Source of the DNA: Pseudoneurospora amorphoporcata
Lineage: Eukaryota; Ascomycota; Sordariomycetes; Sordariales; Sordariaceae
NCBI GenBank assembly: GCA_033297205.1
Contig: MU859188.1
Span: 1 to 64,000, forward strand
Length of the DNA stretch: 64,000 bases
Reading direction: 5' to 3'
Shown: in pieces, positions 12,795-23,611 of the stretch
How positions within the stretch are numbered: the first letter of the stretch is position 1
Layout of the letters: each line of letters starts with the position of its first letter
Made by a program: the position numbers and the translations under genes
The notes under the pieces: model-generated
What the model was told of the DNA's origin: nothing
Database searches by the model: none
Seen by the model: only the letters and a program-made list of their open reading frames with translations

Positions 12795-14130
12795 TGTGGC
12801 TGGTAGTTGTGTGGATGGTGTTGGGGAATAGAGACGAGATGATGGACAAGGGAGAAAGAGATGGCAGCGGGGGAAGCTGGCTTTTAAACGGACAGCGAGC
12901 TGGACCGATCTGGAGAATGGGATGACGAGGGGCTTGGGCGACATTTCAAACCCCAATAATTAGTGGAGATCCGGAGCTCTCCTTAGGTATCCTGGTCCTC
13001 GTAACCGGAGCTCCTTCTCTCGTGTAGGTTCGGCAGCACACCATTCAGTCCATGGTAATGGTCCCAGGTCGGGGCGGGCACCTCTTTTTGGTATCGACCG
13101 GCGGAGCTACCGTAGGCAGTTGCAACAGCGATGGCGATGGTGACGACATGCATTTGTCGACCTCTCCAAGCAAAATGTGGCGGAAATAACTGGCATCGCG
13201 ATGGTTTTCGGGAACTCAAAATCTGTTGCCGGTCTGCCGTCGCAGTGACGACGAGAAAGACACCTTGACGGCCAATGGCTGCGGGGGCGGGGTAGCTGGA
13301 AAGTCAATTGCTCAATGTGCCGGCGGGGCAATCGATGCCGAATGCGACTATCCCTGGGCGGTCTCCAAAATGTTTTAGTAAGCAGCTCCATGACGCAAAG
13401 AATGCTGTGGAAACCCACGTTTTCGGGAGCCGTACCGTATGGATTGTCATGATGTCCACTGACCCAAGGAGTTGGGTCTCGTTCCTTTCGATCTGAAAAA
13501 TAGAAGTGCTCGGTTTTCTCGAAGAGATCATAAAGAGCACTTATGGGGCTCCCACTCCCCGGAACAATGCCAAGCTTGGGGTTCTGGTGTGCCCGGCCCC
13601 ACAGGGGCAGACTCGATCCTCCGGACACATGGTCTGCCCTTGCAGATAACGGGATAATATCCCGTTGATTCCAGACATCACTTGCGATTGATATCTGCTT
13701 TGCTCTGCTTTGCTCTGCTTTTGCTCTGGCTCCCCTTGATCAGCCGCTTTGTTGCACAAGCTCCATATACCTAGGTAGTGCGTTGCGCTGCATTTTCAGG
13801 GATTCCTCCCTTCCTAATACATCACACTTCTTCACACTAATCGCGCTCAACAATATATGACGGAAGCAATCTTTTTTCGAACTTTGGATTCCGAGTTGTA
13901 TGGCGAGAGGTCGACCAAAGACACCTCTAAAAGTCTTAATTCCGTGGAAAGGGCCAGACGCCGATCTTGGTGTAACTGCGCGGACCGGGACGAACTGCAA
14001 CATCCACCACAAACTGGACCCTGAACAAAGATAACTCTAGTAACCGGGTAGCTGCCCTGCTGCCCCTGAAAAGCCCTTTGATGATTTGACCATATTGTGC
14101 TGAGATCGACTCAAGAAAGAAAAAAAAGAG

Positions 14131-14218
14131 TGACCCGTACCGGATACAAACCGGGAACTCGAATACCGCAGTACAACAAGAGGTCAGCTAAGTAGTGTTG
14201 ACCGTTACCCCACGAACC
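14131..14218 (-). pseudogene. tRNA-like relic
   Basis: Read on the minus strand, the ends GGTTCGT and ACGGGTC can pair over seven bases using G-T pairs. A D-arm-like GGTAACGGTCAACAC follows, and near the 3' end a T-arm-like stem carries the loop TTTGTAT instead of the usual TTCRANY. No clean anticodon stem can be drawn, and the segment is about 15 bases longer than a normal tRNA. It is best read as a decayed tRNA gene. An intron-containing tRNA that I cannot fold by eye is the alternative. Confidence 0.3.
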
Positions 14219-14705
14219 GCTGGAAGGTGGGCGGGAAGGGAGGGATCCTATATACCCTCGAGTAGGTTAGAGTTGGGATGACGGAAGGGGTCTCAATGGG
14301 GCAGGAGGGTGACGTTCCGGCAAGCTTGCCGATTTATATAGTTGGGGCGGGATTTTGATGTCCGGGATCCGCTTCTTGATGTTGGAAAGAAGTATTCTTA
14401 TCCGTCATGGGACCTTTTCCGGCATACCACAAACGTTGAGTCTCTGACAATGGCTTATAGAGAGGAGTGTTCCCAAACTTCATTTTGACACTTTTCACTT
14501 GTCCTGGTCAAACTATCTGACCCGCCTTCTTTGCCTGCCCGCCTGCCTGCCAGACCTTCACCCGTCAACACCACCAACCTTTTCATCCCATCCGTCTCAT
14601 CCCATCCAGGCACCGGCTCGCCCGCTTGGACCTGCCGACCGCTCCTTCCTAGATCAAACGCCTAATGGGGTTATAATTGCCCGGGTCAGTACCTGCAATC
14701 ACCGA

Positions 14706-14777
14706 CAACCGCTTGGCCTAGTGGCGCAACGGTCTACCGTCCGAACACCTCAAACCTAAAAGTTCCTGTCCGGTTGG
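14706..14777 (+). pseudogene. tRNA-like relic
   Basis: This 72-base segment begins CAACCGC and ends CCGGTTG, which pair over six of seven bases. An A-box-like TGGCCTAGTGGCGCAACGG follows. The middle cannot be folded into normal anticodon and T arms, and the T arm seems to have lost its 5' half. A decayed tRNA is the most likely reading. Confidence 0.25.
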
Positions 14778-15058
14778 GAAACGATGATGTACATTCAAGT
14801 AACCGACAGCGTGTTCCATCATCGTAAGCCCCGTCCCTCAAGTCGGATCTGCAGGTGTGAGCAGCGACAGAAGAAGGTAATAATAAGTGCGAAGACACAA
14901 AAGAAAAATGGTTAGGGTGTTTCGATGGTTAATCAATCTGCGCTGCTCGGCTGAGCGGTTGTTGGTATTTCTTTGTACTTTCTTGTACTTTTATCGGAGG
15001 GTAACGGCGGAGGAGATTTACGTCTCGCGAGGTGGTGCGTTCAAGTCCTTTCTCCCAT

Positions 15059-15061
<3 letters not shown>

Positions 15062-15090
<29 letters not shown>
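15062..15090. repeat. Poly-T tract, 29 bases
   Basis: An uninterrupted T run inside the 3' end of the epimerase pseudogene. Read on the minus strand it encodes a lysine run, so expansion or insertion has altered the C-terminus. Confidence 0.9.
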
Positions 15091-15960
15091 CCAGTACTCA
15101 ACGACCGCAAAGCCTTCACCATCTCCTCCGTCTTCTTCACGCTCTCCCACCCCTTCCCTCCCTCCCTCGCAGCTTCATACGCTCTCTTATACAACCCAAC
15201 CGCCTCTCTGAACAACGGCCTCCGATCGCTCCAGCCTGTTAAGTACCTCAACTTCTTATCCTCAATCAACTGCGGATAATCCACCACCAGCTGCGACGGC
15301 CAAGGGTTCTCTCCTTCTTTCGAGTCCTCAGGTTTGACAAACCTGATCCCTGCAGCGTACTCAACCCCATACTCATCGCACAAAGCCCTCACGATACCAT
15401 CCACAGTCTCCTCCGTTCCGCGTGAAGAGATGTTGAATGTCTGCCATTCCAACTTGTTGTCTATTTCTATAAATGGCCAATCCGGCGGGTAAAAGAAACG
15501 CTCCGCCAAAGCAACATACGCCTCTGCACAATCATCAACATGCACCCCCTGACAAATGTCCCTTCCTTCGCCGCTCCTGCTCGGCACAACCACCTGTCTC
15601 CCCTCAGCAACAGCAGCAGAGAAAACATCAAACCACTCCCCGAAATAACTCCCGGACCGACCGTAGAGGTTGATAGGCCTAACCAACGCGGTAGAGTACG
15701 GATAGCCGAGTCGATCATGGATTTGCGAGGCCAGTTCAGTGCGAGGGCGGAGAAAGGAGAGCGGATTTAGGGGAGTTTCTTCCGTGTGTGGCTTCGGGGC
15801 CGGGTGCACGATGCCTTCGGAGTCGAGAGAGGAGGAGGGAAGGAGGTGAGTGGGGTCAGCGCCGTAATCTTTACACCCCGACGTAAAGATCAGTAGCGGT
15901 CCGCCCGATGCATCTCGAAACTTCCAGGCTTGGAATCGAAAATCCGATACAACAAAGCCT

Positions 15961-16017
15961 CAACGTTGTGATAATGCCCCAACGTTGTGATAATGCCCCA
16001 ACGTTGTGATAATGCCC
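15961..16017. repeat. 19-bp unit in three tandem copies
   Basis: The unit CAACGTTGTGATAATGCCC occurs at 15961-15979, 15980-15998 and 15999-16017 with no mismatches. It lies inside the epimerase pseudogene and shifts its frame. One copy would fit the coding frame upstream of it. Confidence 0.95.
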
Positions 16018-16307
16018 TTCATAATCAGGCCAGCTCTCCGACGTTGAAACAACAACATTAACACATGGTGGTAGCTGCGGTAAGATGGATTCTTGGGTGC
16101 AAACATCGTCGATGGCGCCGACGATGGGGGTGATCTCCTCTGCTGCCAGGGCCGAGGCGCTGCTGACGGAGCGGGTCAGTCCGTAGACGAGCCAATCGCA
16201 GCGACGCCGGCACGGACGAAGGCGCGAGCCACGGCATTGCCTATGTAGCCGTTTGCGTCTATGATGAGGACTATTCGTTGGCGTTTGGTAGGAGTTGAAG
16301 ATGCCAT

Positions 16308-17411
16308 GGTTAGAAGTGGAGAGAAATTCTAAGGTAAATATGATTAATATGAAGGGTGAAAATGTTTCTGAATGCTTCGAGAACTGTGTTGGACCTTGTG
16401 GCCGTGGGATGTGGTTCTTTATGTGGGCGTTGATAAGTCTGTATCCATGCTGTGGGGGCGGAGACCGGAATTTGGGAGTTGCTCCGGCAGCTCCTTGAAC
16501 CATCGCTATCAGGCGAGGGGATGTGACTATACGGGCCAACGATTAGTAGTGTAGATCGCATTGGAAGACCATGAAGAGGGGGAAAGTCCAGGTGGTCCAA
16601 CCAGGCCCGGTAGACAGGCTTATATGGAGGATGAGGTGGGTGAAGGCATCGTAACTTCCTACCAAGATGCGCGGAAGTGCACTTGTTATAACTGTAACAC
16701 ATGGCAGTCGTTCCCGACAATCACTCAGGTCTGCAGGTTCCATGGTAAACAGTGCTACATGTAGCTTTGGCGAGAGAAGGAGGGGCCTTGTGGGTAAAAT
16801 CCGATTTTCCGTTGGGATAACTCTCAGCTCTCATCTCCGGTCGATGTGTAAGGTAGGCTTCAGCAATTTCGAAAAGGGTTCACGGCGAATGATAGCGAGT
16901 GACAGGTACTAGAGAAGAAGCATTTATCAATTAGCTATCATCATTATCTTTACAAAGGGAACTACGACGAAAACAAACAAATCCCGGCATGGTCATGTGA
17001 AATAAAACGGAAATATGGTACATATCGACTTACCAGTGGTTTCTTACCCATGAATGGTACGAGTAAACCTAGAACATTGTGAGCAGCTATCAACTCAAGG
17101 AAGAATGGGATACTTAACCGAAGAGATGTTGTATCCGACCGTCGACGATATGGGAACGGTCGGACGGGTATCATCACTGCTCAGCGTTAGTCATTTATTC
17201 ATGCAAACAAAACATCAAGGCAAGGACCGTGAGAACTCTACCAGCGCCAGCCATCAAGGTCCGACGCCACGCGCTCGTGCTGAAGAAAGGATTTACCATG
17301 AAAAACGAAGAGCAGATATGTACAGTCACAGAACATATGTACAGGGGTATCGATAGTAGGCCCATCCACCATGCCCTCGGGCTCCAAAACGCCAAAACGC
17401 CTCGCTATGTG
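16308..17411. other. Intergenic stretch
   Basis: It holds the upstream region of the epimerase pseudogene and the 3' flank of the gene ending at 17412. No gene, RNA or clear repeat is seen. Confidence 0.5.
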
Positions 17412-18590
17412 CTAGCTATCAATTCTCTTTCGTCCCCTGAGCCTTGTCCTGTCCGGTGACGGCTTGTTGATGCGACTGGAAATCCTTGTCTGTGTCTTCC
17501 TCCCCTGACCCCTTCCTCTTTGCAAGGGGTTGAACATCCTCTCTCTAAGCCTCTCCATGTATCCTGTCTCCTTCCAACGGCGAGCTGCGTCGTCCGCCAC
17601 CTGGGTACGGTGAGTCGGCAGCTCTGGCTTCCTAGGATCACGTTGCTGCATGCTACTCCGGACTTCTTGACCAGAGAGGGGACGCGCAGATGATGGTGAA
17701 AGACTCCGGTGTCGTCGACGGGGCAGCGATGGCTTCGTCTCCTCGAAGAAAGCTGCGACATGATGCTCGGGCTTCGGGGTGGATGTGTCCGATTCGGAAG
17801 TGATCGAGATATGTTTAGGAAGATTCAAGGTTTCCTTCCCCGATGCCACTTCGGGAGTGACGTCCTCCTCCTCAGGAGCAGGTGTGCTAACCTCCGACAC
17901 GTCGTAGAGTGTGGAGGCTGACGATTCCAGATGGTCGGATTCGGATTCGGAGTATGAAAGGGTACGGGCTGGGGTAAGGGCGAAGTCGGGCTGGGAACCA
18001 TCCAGATGGGAATCCATGGAAGAGGTTGAGCACATGGTCATGGAGCGCGGAGACGGCGGCAGATGGTCCTTAACAATGGACTCCTCATCCGCAATCTCAA
18101 GCGGCTCCTCTGTCAAGATGATCGGATCGTAGTACTCATCGTCGAACAGGGAGGGGCACGAATCGGCACTACTGGACGTGATGGAGCCAGAATCGGCGGG
18201 CTTGTGCCAGGGGTGTTGCTCGGGAAGGTATGATGCAAAGTATCGAACAAGCGAATCAAGCGATCTTGTTCGGAAGAGCTGGACAGCGTGCTGCCACTGA
18301 TCAGTCCCAACCAGGGAGGGGTTTCCAATGATCTCGAATGCTGCAGATTCAAGAGATTCGTTCAGTTCGCGAACTCGGAGTTGCTTCCGCTCGGCAAGGA
18401 GCTGATGTAGCTCATCGGTGGTGGTGGCTCTGTTCGCTAGTTCCTGGACATCATGATGGAAGGCCTCGGGGTCGAGAATGGCGAGGTTAAAGGTGTTGTA
18501 CTGATCGTGGAGCTTTGTTTCGAGGTCTTCCCTCTGTAAGCCAAACTTCCAGTAAGGCCATGTCCATCCTGGTCCGGTCGGATCGTCCAT
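17412..18590 (-). CDS. Hypothetical protein, 392 aa, single exon
   Basis: I do not recognise a named family. The first ~125 residues look folded: the Trp-rich start GPGWTWPYWKFG, then helices through ELANRATTTDELHQLLAERKQL and WQHAVQLFRTRSLDSLVRYFASYLP. The middle (~130-300) is acidic and Ser/Pro-rich and probably disordered. The last ~90 residues are strongly basic (RRRHRSLSPSS, RWKETGYMERLRERMFNP, ending RTRLRGRKRIDS), which suggests a nuclear or nucleic-acid-associated protein; that is inference. The start is the first ATG of the long frame. No signal peptide or membrane segment is seen. The layout of a folded N-terminus, a disordered middle and a basic C-terminus is common among fungus-specific proteins. 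Confidence 0.75.
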   Translation of the reverse strand: MDDPTGPGWTWPYWKFGLQREDLETKLHDQYNTFNLAILDPEAFHHDVQELANRATTTDELHQLLAERKQLRVRELNESLESAAFEIIGNPSLVGTDQWQHAVQLFRTRSLDSLVRYFASYLPEQHPWHKPADSGSITSSSADSCPSLFDDEYYDPIILTEEPLEIADEESIVKDHLPPSPRSMTMCSTSSMDSHLDGSQPDFALTPARTLSYSESESDHLESSASTLYDVSEVSTPAPEEEDVTPEVASGKETLNLPKHISITSESDTSTPKPEHHVAAFFEETKPSLPRRRHRSLSPSSARPLSGQEVRSSMQQRDPRKPELPTHRTQVADDAARRWKETGYMERLRERMFNPLQRGRGQGRKTQTRISSRINKPSPDRTRLRGRKRIDS

Positions 18591-21460
18591 CTGCGGAGAG
18601 GTGCGGTATAAGGGGGTGGGTTCGGTGTGTCGGTCGAGGTTGAGTAGGGGTCAAAAGGCAACAAGAAGAGAAAATTCAGTGGGTATCGGTAATTTAGATA
18701 GGTCATAGGCAGGCAGAGCCTGAAGGGTTTGCGTCGTTTCGTAGTTGGGTGGGGGACAGAGATGAAGCCAAAGTCGTAAATCGGGAGACGGGTTCAACCA
18801 AAGGTGATGGGATGTTCAAAATCGAAGACTCGTGGGCCTTGCACTGGTGCAGAAAGCCATCTAGTAACCGGCAAAATAACACATCGTGAACATTTGTTGA
18901 TTTTATTTTGGTGTTTTGACTTAAAAGGTTAAGGTCGATGCCGACAGGTGTCACGATCGTTCTCAATTGCAGGTGAGCTTATGACGGAGGTCGGGTTGAC
19001 GGTGAGGTGACGACGGCGGTGATGGGCAGATGAAGGCGTTAAGCGGAAGGAGGAGGGTCGACGGAGTGAGTTGTCGTGCGGGCTGGAACGAGTGAACGGG
19101 GATGCGCTGGGTGTTGGAAAGACCGGAGTGCTGCGACGCCACAGACAGGGCATCGAACTGTGTCTTCCAGACGGCCCCCAATTCCAGATGGTCTGGGTGC
19201 TTGGCAGAGCGCTGTCCAATGGGGTGAGTCGCTGAGGTGGGCTCGGCAAGAAAGGGCATGAAAAGCGGGACACGAGGAGCTGCGCCTGCGGCCGGAGGGT
19301 TACACTGCACTTAACACCCAGCCAATGGAAGCGGCAGCCACTCGCAACTGATTGCAACACAATAACCTCTTACGGTCTAGTTTCATTTACTGTGGGCCTC
19401 TGTCCCCAATGGAATCATTTCACATTTTTCGTCATCCCTCACTTCGCGCGCTGTGTCCTCCTCCGGTTGTCTCTCTCGCTGATGCCTTTGGGAGGTGGTG
19501 CTCGGATGAAAAGCACGATTGCGGTCAAAATATTGCACTTTCGACCTGGCACCCTCCGATTCCTTCCAGGTCGCCGGTGTGTGTGCCTACCTATCGTCCG
19601 TCATTCAGTGCGACTTGCGCTGCCCTCCGACCGACAGGGTGACTGAGGTGTTCTTTCCAGCACACTCATGGCCCTGAAAGATGATGAATCATCGTGACTT
19701 TGTTGACGGCGACACCTTTCGACTGTGAAGTTGAGGCTTTGACGGTGTTCACCTCAAACGACTCATGACAAACTTATGACAATGACGGCCATTCACGGGT
19801 AAAAGCAGCATAAAATTGCAAACGCCATCCGTCCAGCTGCTCTTGCTTGAAACAGCAATCGCAGCAACGCAACCTTTTCGCAGCCCACATCCCTTCGGTT
19901 CCTTCCTCACCCCATCAGTCAGCCCAGCGTCGACAGCTGAGAAGAAGGCGCCCCCAGCCGCCAACCTGTGCCAACCTTCTGTTTGGGGGAAGGGCAGGCA
20001 ACAGATGTGCAGGTTGGGCACACTTGACAAACGAGAGCCTTGAGGTGTGGCAATACAAAGGGATTGAGGGCGGCGCTGACATCAGAAATGAGTGCGACTT
20101 GGAAAAAGATCCGAGTCTGACAACCTCCGGCTCCCACCCAACATCCAGTCCAAAAATCCTCACCACCAGGCTCGTCATCGGTGGGAACTTGTTCCCTTTT
20201 ATGGTTCAACTTCGTTTGGTATGGCGGAATCCTGATTTCTGTATCCATGAGCACGCGGGCTTGTCCCCGTGCTTTCGGTGACATCGAGTGAACCAGCTCA
20301 ATACCAAAATCTTCACCGCGGTGAGCCTCAGAAAGATGAAACAGGGAAGCGACGAAGGGCCATCGGCGATACTCGTCTGGGCTAGAAACGCCCTCTGGGA
20401 CCCATTGCTTCAGATGGCATCAACTGACGATAGCGAGTGGCCGCCTTGACAGCTGACGGCCCTTCACGTGGTGCTGCCTCGAGAACACTCTTTCCAATCA
20501 GGTGGACCACGGATGAACCAGTCAGACTCGATTGTTACCACTGTTCTTGGCCATCGAGGGTAGGGAACATAGCGCCAATAAAGCCTCATGAGGCCTAACA
20601 CCAGCGTGGGATAGTCGCGGGCTGTCGTCTTTTACAGATATTATATCCTGCTTTCCTGGCCATCTTCTGTTGTTTCTGAGGTTCCGGCTGATGGCCTTTT
20701 TCGCAGTCCTTGGAATCATCTGGCCATCCGTCTCAAAGTCGAGGTAGACGATGCGACAGGGCACTGTGAGGCACTACACTAACATGGCAGCACCGCCCTT
20801 GATGGAAAGTTGTGCGAGCTAGGCACCAGCCTCAGCTCACTCACTATCTGTTGGGACTGGTCAGGTCGGGTCATCTCTGCTTCGTCGCGTTTTGATTGAT
20901 GACTCTCTTCCCCCCCTCTCTTCCAGGTTTCCTCTCTCTTTTCTCTCTTGCTCTGGTCTGCGCTTCTCTGGCCCCTAGCGCACACATCTTGTCAGACGTT
21001 GCAAAAAGAAAACGGCCCGGGCTCTTCCATCTTGTTCGACGAGGCTGAGACTATCCCATCAGGAGGCGTGCTCTTCCACCTGCCCTCGTCTCGTCCGTTC
21101 ATCTGACAACCTCTATTGATGGTCATTCTGCGACAATAGCAATCATGGCTCCTTGAACACGACAATAACTTGTTTTTGTCGTTTGGAGCCCGCTGAATTT
21201 GTCGCAGCAGGGCTCTCGCTTGGTTCACATTTAGTCTGACCAACGCGCTTCTATTCTTCTTTTCAGCGGTAGTGTGTCGAATCACCTTTACTACTGCTGT
21301 CATTCGCTCTATCTGCGTCGTCTACACACCACTTTAGCACAAACCGCTTTCCATAGCCGCCCACCATTCTCCCGTTGGTTTGACAGGCCGCTTTCACCAT
21401 CGTTCAACAAACACAAACGTTGCAATACCTTGTCCCTCGACCCGTGCACCCGTCCGCGGC
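18591..21460. other. Long intergenic stretch
   Basis: No credible gene is seen; the short frames overlap on both strands. The last ~300 bases upstream of 21461 are CT-rich and likely hold the promoter and leader of the kinase gene. Confidence 0.5.
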
Positions 21461-23299
21461 ATGGTTGACTCCAAGGAAACCTCCGAGTTCTCGGAGAAGA
21501 CAGAAGCTTTCTCACAGTCAGAGATCGAGGCGCGGTTGCGAGATGCCCGCCGCGAGAGGGAAGCACTCCAACTAGCCATCAATAACACCGTCTCGCTCGA
21601 CAGCCTAGTCATTCCACCGGATGAGGACATTCGCATTCTTGTCAGGCCGACCCGAGGGCGATCGGTCAGTCCGGTTAGTCTTGATAACTGCAGGTGGCTG
21701 GCATTGCGCGCCGAGGTTAAAGCAGAAACGGACCAGGCTCAACACAAGGTGCTGGCCGTTACGCAAACATCCCGGGATATCAAGTTTTCAGTCCAAATTC
21801 CCGGGGACATGACAATGCCTACGCTGTGGTGCGAGCTCTACTATGATCCGACCAGCGATAAGCTTATCCTTGTCAACCGTTCAGGCCACCCTTTCATCCT
21901 TTCCCGGGCCTCCACTACCGCTTTAGGGGATATCGAAGAGTATGAAGTCAATCCAGGCTTCAACAAAGACGTGTTCCCGGGCACCTGGCGGATAAGATTC
22001 TACAAATCCGATGTGCTTGACTTTCGTATCCTTGAGAAGAAGCCAACACTTTTCCGATTTCCCTCCATCGATTCATCAACTCCGACCCAGCTTGTGAGAA
22101 AGCGCACCTTTGTGGGCGATGAGGAAGATGAAACCTCGAGCAACAAAAAGCCCCGAGCATCCGAGGACATCGAAATCAAGAAAGAAGAAAGCGACATCAA
22201 GAAGGAAGATGGTGTCATTATGTTCTTACCAGCAAAGACGAAGCCCCTCGTTTTCCCAATCCCGACTGGGGAGAAAAAAGAACTTGTCTCCGCGAACGGC
22301 AGAAGAGAGCTTGTTGCATCCGATGGCAACCTCCTTCAAATCCAACCTGACGAGACGGTCCAAGTCACGGGTGGTGGCTGCGAGCTTGACGAGTACACAC
22401 TCACAAAGAAGTCAGACATTGCCTCGTCAAGCTTATCGAGCGTCTTCACCGCCGACTACTCAAATGTCCCAGATGGAGTCATTGTTGTCAAGGTGCTCAA
22501 GACCCGGACTCCCGCCACCGTCAACAACACCGCTATGGAATCCAGGAACGTGATTCACCAAGCCGACGTCTGGCTTAGGGAGCTTCAGTATCAGGAGGAC
22601 CTCCAACACAAGAGCATCGTACGTCTCTACGGCGGCGACGCTCGCTTCCTGTCCTTATACATGGAGCATGTGGACGCCCGCGATCTGGCTTCCAAGGGAA
22701 TGTGGCGACGGATGGAGAACGACCGTTTTGCCGGTGATCGATCAGACGCAAAGCGCATCGTCCGGGACATTGCCAGTGCCCTGCACTACATCCACGGACG
22801 TGGTCTAGTCCACAATGACATCAAACCCGCAAACATCCTCTATAGCAGAGAGCGTGGTGCCGTCTTGTGTGACCTCGGTCTATCGACCCGCGCCAGAGAC
22901 CCCCCTTCAATCGGCGGTACACCATGGTACATTCCACCAGAATTCATTGCCCTGAAACAACGTGGTGCTCCCAGCGATGTTTGGGCCCTTGGAGTCACCA
23001 TGTTGTACGTCATGGGCAAGATCGCTTTCCCGGACGCACGTGGCAACAGAGCGCATTCGCAACATCTTCACTGGCTTATTGCCAAAATTCACCCAAACCC
23101 ACGCGATCGGAACCCTCAACCGAGCGCTGTCAAACACATGCAGAAATGGTTGGGTGAAGTCAACATAGCTCGTGCACAGCTCAATACGCAAGATGAACAG
23201 GAGCGACTTGTGTACGATATGCTATCACCGAACCCTAACCAGAGAATCACTATGAGGGAGATCATGGCCCGAGTCCACGATCAAATCACGGAGAAGTGA
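21461..23299 (+). CDS. Serine/threonine protein kinase, 612 aa
   Basis: A single exon. The frame is open before 21461 but has no earlier ATG. Residues ~20-45 form a charged helix (EIEARLRDARREREALQLAI). Residues ~105-205 look like a beta-rich domain of unknown type (TLWCELYYDPTSDKLILVN, FPGTWRIRFY). Residues ~210-260 are charged and include KKPRASEDIEIKKEE, a possible nuclear localisation signal. The kinase domain spans ~300-608: VIVVKVLK with the ATP-binding Lys at ~344, the catalytic loop HNDIKPANIL (Asp ~453), CDLGLS in place of the usual DFG (Asp ~471), GGTPWYIPPEF in place of APE, and SDVWALGVTMLYVMG. Key residues are intact, so it is probably active. The glycine-rich loop is poorly conserved. 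The pathway is unknown; this is not a recognised conserved fungal kinase. Confidence 0.88.
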   Translation: MVDSKETSEFSEKTEAFSQSEIEARLRDARREREALQLAINNTVSLDSLVIPPDEDIRILVRPTRGRSVSPVSLDNCRWLALRAEVKAETDQAQHKVLAVTQTSRDIKFSVQIPGDMTMPTLWCELYYDPTSDKLILVNRSGHPFILSRASTTALGDIEEYEVNPGFNKDVFPGTWRIRFYKSDVLDFRILEKKPTLFRFPSIDSSTPTQLVRKRTFVGDEEDETSSNKKPRASEDIEIKKEESDIKKEDGVIMFLPAKTKPLVFPIPTGEKKELVSANGRRELVASDGNLLQIQPDETVQVTGGGCELDEYTLTKKSDIASSSLSSVFTADYSNVPDGVIVVKVLKTRTPATVNNTAMESRNVIHQADVWLRELQYQEDLQHKSIVRLYGGDARFLSLYMEHVDARDLASKGMWRRMENDRFAGDRSDAKRIVRDIASALHYIHGRGLVHNDIKPANILYSRERGAVLCDLGLSTRARDPPSIGGTPWYIPPEFIALKQRGAPSDVWALGVTMLYVMGKIAFPDARGNRAHSQHLHWLIAKIHPNPRDRNPQPSAVKHMQKWLGEVNIARAQLNTQDEQERLVYDMLSPNPNQRITMREIMARVHDQITEK

Positions 23300-23611
23300 G
23301 AGAGTACGGTACATGACATTCATGGAGATCTAAACCGGAAGTAAACCCTTGTATCTACGTATTATCTTGGTTGGCAAGGAGGATTTAATATCATCTCACA
23401 TAGTAAGTCTATATAAAACCCTCCTCCTTAGGCTCTCTTATAACACAGATGCGAATATCACACTTGGACAATCCCGAGTACCTCAAACCTGCGGTAGCGT
23501 TGCTCACACTCGGTAGTATTAAAAACTTTGTATTTCCTATCACGTACACCATCACAAAACACGAACGTTTCCATGGTACCATCACCAAACAACCCGAACC
23601 CGTTCCCGCGA
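23300..23611. other. Intergenic stretch between converging genes
   Basis: This stretch of about 310 bases separates the kinase gene (+) from the BIM1-like gene (-) and must hold both 3' untranslated regions. Nothing else is seen. Confidence 0.6.

Larger units (their letters stand above)
12795..15017. other. Intergenic stretch with tRNA-like relics
   Basis: No protein gene is seen. The stretch holds the aldo/keto reductase promoter, a 9-bp inverted repeat at 13648-13666 with a one-base spacer, and two tRNA-sized segments with pairing ends but degenerate arms (14131-14218 minus, 14706-14777 plus). A small TTTGCTCTGC direct repeat lies near 13700. Confidence 0.5.
15018..16307 (-). pseudogene. 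NAD-dependent epimerase/dehydratase (extended SDR), disrupted
   Basis: Starting at the ATG at 16307, the Rossmann motif IDANGYIGNAVARAF is read. The frame is then lost near 16196-16208, where about 11 bases appear extra, and resumes with WLVYGLTRS. It continues to VNVVVSTSESWPDYEGHY. There a 19-base unit occurs three times (15961-16017); since 19 is not a multiple of three, the frame shifts again. The last long frame (IFTSGCKDYGADP, LVRPINLYGR, ICQGVHVDDCAEAYVALAE) runs from about 15890 to 15018. Its C-terminus is altered by a 29-base T run (15062-15090) that codes poly-Lys. No splicing that I tried restores one frame. It would have been an NAD(P)-binding sugar or ketone epimerase/reductase. 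A sequencing error is possible at the homopolymer but is less likely for the repeat. Confidence 0.7.

Noticed and set aside
14930..15090. A- and B-box-like sequences followed by a T run, suggesting a SINE or tRNA
   Set aside because: No acceptor stem and T arm can be paired at the right spacing, and a SINE should end in A on the sense strand rather than T. No target-site duplication was found.
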